A stretch of DNA of 64,000 nucleotides, taken from assembly GCF_028710345.1 (NCBI RefSeq), contig NZ_JAQTUH010000006.1, forward strand, positions 1 to 64,000, written 5' to 3'. Shown here piece by piece: positions 62,724 through 64,000 of this stretch. Under the pieces are notes generated by a model. The model was not told where the DNA came from, did no database searches, and saw only the letters and a program-made list of their open reading frames with translations. Source of the DNA: Sulfuricurvum sp. Lineage in GTDB: Bacteria; Campylobacterota; Campylobacteria; Campylobacterales; Sulfurimonadaceae. Each line of letters starts with the position of its first letter. The stretch's first letter is position 1. The position numbers and the translations under genes are program-made.

Positions 62724-63101
62724 ATGGACGGTAAAAAACTAAAAGTTCTTGCAGTTGATGATGATATGATCAACTTGAAACTTCTGAAATCGATGCTTAT
62801 GAAAGCGCCAAATGTTGCTCAAGTTATTGAAGCAAAAAATGGTGCAGATGCTATCGGTGTACTAAAATCACAAGATGATATTGATATTATTTTGCTCGAT
62901 ATTATTATGCCGGTTATGGGAGGAATTGAGATGCTCAAAGTTATCCGTGCCGATGACTCTCTTCGACAATTACCTGTTATTATCCTCACAACAGATGAGA
63001 CCAAAAAAACTGAGGCACTAGAGTGTGGAGCAAACGGTTTTCTTATGAAACCGGTTCGTGAAAAAGATGTTGTTGCTAAAATAGCACAACTTACTATCTA
63101 A
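62724..63101 (+). CDS. CheY-like single-domain response regulator
   Basis: 125 residues. AVDDDMINLKL, phosphorylation site D59 in ILLDIIMPVMGG, TTDET and the lysine in FLMKPVRE are all present. It has no output domain, so it acts by protein contact or as a phosphate carrier. It ends the operon with the PAS, HPt and hybrid kinase genes, 15 bases after the kinase, and is the natural end point of that phosphorelay. Confidence 0.92.
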   Translation: MDGKKLKVLAVDDDMINLKLLKSMLMKAPNVAQVIEAKNGADAIGVLKSQDDIDIILLDIIMPVMGGIEMLKVIRADDSLRQLPVIILTTDETKKTEALECGANGFLMKPVREKDVVAKIAQLTI

Positions 63102-63117
63102 TATCTTCTTTCTTCTG

Positions 63118-63135
63118 TTCCCGTATATACGGGAA
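63118..63135. terminator. Perfect 18-bp palindrome between convergent genes
   Basis: TTCCCGTATATACGGGAA lies 16 bases after the CheY-like gene and 13 bases from the end of the convergent pilin gene. It can form a hairpin in both transcripts. No long T run follows, so it may be a two-way terminator or a factor site. Confidence 0.5.
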
Positions 63136-63148
63136 TTTACTTACTCTT

Positions 63149-63607
63149 CTAAAGCACTTGCCAAGAACGTTTATACACTCTAATAGGTTGCAATGACAAA
63201 TTAGCATCATCATTCGTTTTTACTACGGTATCTATTAGCATCATAGTAGGGTTTCCAGTATTGTCAGTTAACGTGTTACATTGATTATTTACCGGTCGAA
63301 TACCTTTAAATGAATAACGTATTGTTACATTTACATCATACGCAGCTGCACCAGATGAATCATTAACGGTAACATTTACTTGATTAAGACAATTTGCACC
63401 CGATGTATTAAAATCCTGCGCACGCATTACGGCAAACTCTGTTGCACTCATTGCTAACATTTCTGCTTGGGTATGAACGTATTTATCTCCTATCATTCTG
63501 TCGCTCAAGACCGTTTTACCAAGCAATAGAACCCCCCCCATGGATACAAGAACGACAATGAATATCGCCAATATCATAGCAAAACCACCATGTTTAGTAA
63601 CGTACAC
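63149..63607 (-). CDS. PilX-like minor pilin/pilus assembly protein
   Basis: 152 residues from a GTG at 63607, chosen because AAAGGAGA lies just upstream and it removes a long overlap; the longer ATG frame to 63646 is less likely. The N-terminus HGGFAMILAIFIVVLVSMGGVLLLG is hydrophobic like a PilX-type protein without the pilin Glu5. A cysteine pair (ANCLNQV, NQCNTL) lies in the C-terminal part. It overlaps the upstream pilin gene by 14 bases, so they are coupled. Confidence 0.72.
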   Translation of the reverse strand: MYVTKHGGFAMILAIFIVVLVSMGGVLLLGKTVLSDRMIGDKYVHTQAEMLAMSATEFAVMRAQDFNTSGANCLNQVNVTVNDSSGAAAYDVNVTIRYSFKGIRPVNNQCNTLTDNTGNPTMMLIDTVVKTNDDANLSLQPIRVYKRSWQVL

Positions 63608-64000
63608 GGACTCTCCTTTCACGGCAAATTGCCTGTTGTACTTCATCTGATGTCGATAGATTTGATTCTAACCCACGCATACATACTTTTAGTCTCAATA
63701 CCCCACCTCGTTCATTATACGAGTTAGTGTTATTATAATCAGCATAAAGACTTGAAACATTTTGACCTAACAATACCGTTTTTCCAGAGGTATATTTCTC
63801 ATTTTTCCATGGTCTAAAATTAGTGTATAAAGTTAAATCTCCAGTGTTCAATACCCGAAGAGCATATCCAGAACGGATCAAATATTTTTGGTCATTTTTT
63901 GGTGTTGCAACGGGATAATGAGTGGTTAAAGTCAATGTATTGTTACCATCGAAATTATTGATAGTATAGTAAGCTCCCAATCCATTTGATCCATCCCAAT
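63594..64000 (-). CDS. PilW-like minor pilin, C-terminal part only (runs off the window)
   Basis: The frame is open to the window edge and gives about 134 residues. It ends in a globular pattern (GGVLRLKVCMRGLESNLSTSDEVQQAICRERRVRVRY) with two cysteines, like the C-terminal part of PilW-type minor pilins. The N-terminus and the prepilin motif lie outside. The first ATG-like start inside the window is not the true one because the frame continues upstream. Assignment rests mainly on the coupled PilX-like gene. Confidence 0.6.
   Translation of the reverse strand, partial: WDGSNGLGAYYTINNFDGNNTLTLTTHYPVATPKNDQKYLIRSGYALRVLNTGDLTLYTNFRPWKNEKYTSGKTVLLGQNVSSLYADYNNTNSYNERGGVLRLKVCMRGLESNLSTSDEVQQAICRERRVRVRY

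Noticed and set aside
63608-63646. ATG start of the PilX-like gene at 63646
   Set aside because: It would add 13 residues before the hydrophobic segment and overlap the upstream gene by more than 50 bases, while GTG 63607 has a near-perfect ribosome site.
1-64000. CRISPR arrays, integrases, transposases or prophage
   Set aside because: No regularly spaced short repeats and no recognisable recombinase, transposase or phage structural gene were seen.

Overview
The window looks like chromosome from a free-living Campylobacterota (Epsilonproteobacteria), most like the Sulfuricurvum/Sulfurimonas group. The support is an AtpE with a signal-peptide-like N-terminus, a stand-alone CheB without receiver domain, LptD/PNPase/GuaA/NadB/UvrC of that general style, many two-component and c-di-GMP proteins, promoters of the TATAAT type with weak -35 boxes, and A|FTLIE-type prepilin sites. 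The genus is inference; no 16S rRNA is present.

Layout. 1-9.3 kb: a secreted RTX/serralysin-like metalloprotease cut by the window edge, two tandemly duplicated nine-haem lipoprotein cytochromes, a divergent OmpR-type regulator, and a convergent operon of a PstS-like binding protein and a sensor kinase. Between the two cytochromes lies a degenerate copy of the 5' end of the response-regulator gene, which records the duplication. 9.4-25.6 kb: a type II secretion system split in two operons (gspK-L-M-N-C-D-E-F leftward, gspG-H-I-J rightward). Three probable exported lipoproteins sit in the middle: a PhoX/DUF839 phosphatase, an unknown protein and an alginate-lyase-like protein with FN3 and LamG domains. 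25.6-30 kb: an ABC exporter, an AI-2E family permease, small membrane proteins and a META-domain lipoprotein.

30.0-32.0 kb: a small insertion bounded by perfect 26-bp direct repeats. It carries a HigBA-type toxin-antitoxin pair and a CoiA-like predicted nuclease with two zinc-binding segments. It is inserted exactly at a TAA-ATG junction between the META lipoprotein and fetB, leaving a ten-codon copy of the fetB start behind. This is the best candidate for an undescribed system. 32-41.4 kb: a PIF1/RecD-like helicase, TonB, a DEDDh exonuclease, a PAS-GGDEF-EAL protein, a chemoreceptor, CheR and CheB. 41.5-49.6 kb: tRNA-Leu(GAG) and a leftward block purD-RDD-lptD-mce-pnp, followed by atpE.

The 362-bp gap upstream of purD is not coding. 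Read leftward it contains a -10 box, a branched potential RNA about 275 nt long with paired ends, and a strong intrinsic terminator directly before the purD ribosome binding site. It is either a small RNA or a cis-regulatory leader. Upstream are guaA and hemD. 52-57 kb: a CPA2 antiporter, nadB, an LptM-like lipoprotein and uvrC. 57-63.1 kb: a signalling operon (PAS protein, HPt protein, 1114-residue hybrid kinase, CheY-like receiver) that looks like one phosphorelay. The last 0.9 kb holds two minor-pilin-like genes, one running off the edge.

No CRISPR array, rRNA, prophage or recognisable transposase was seen.
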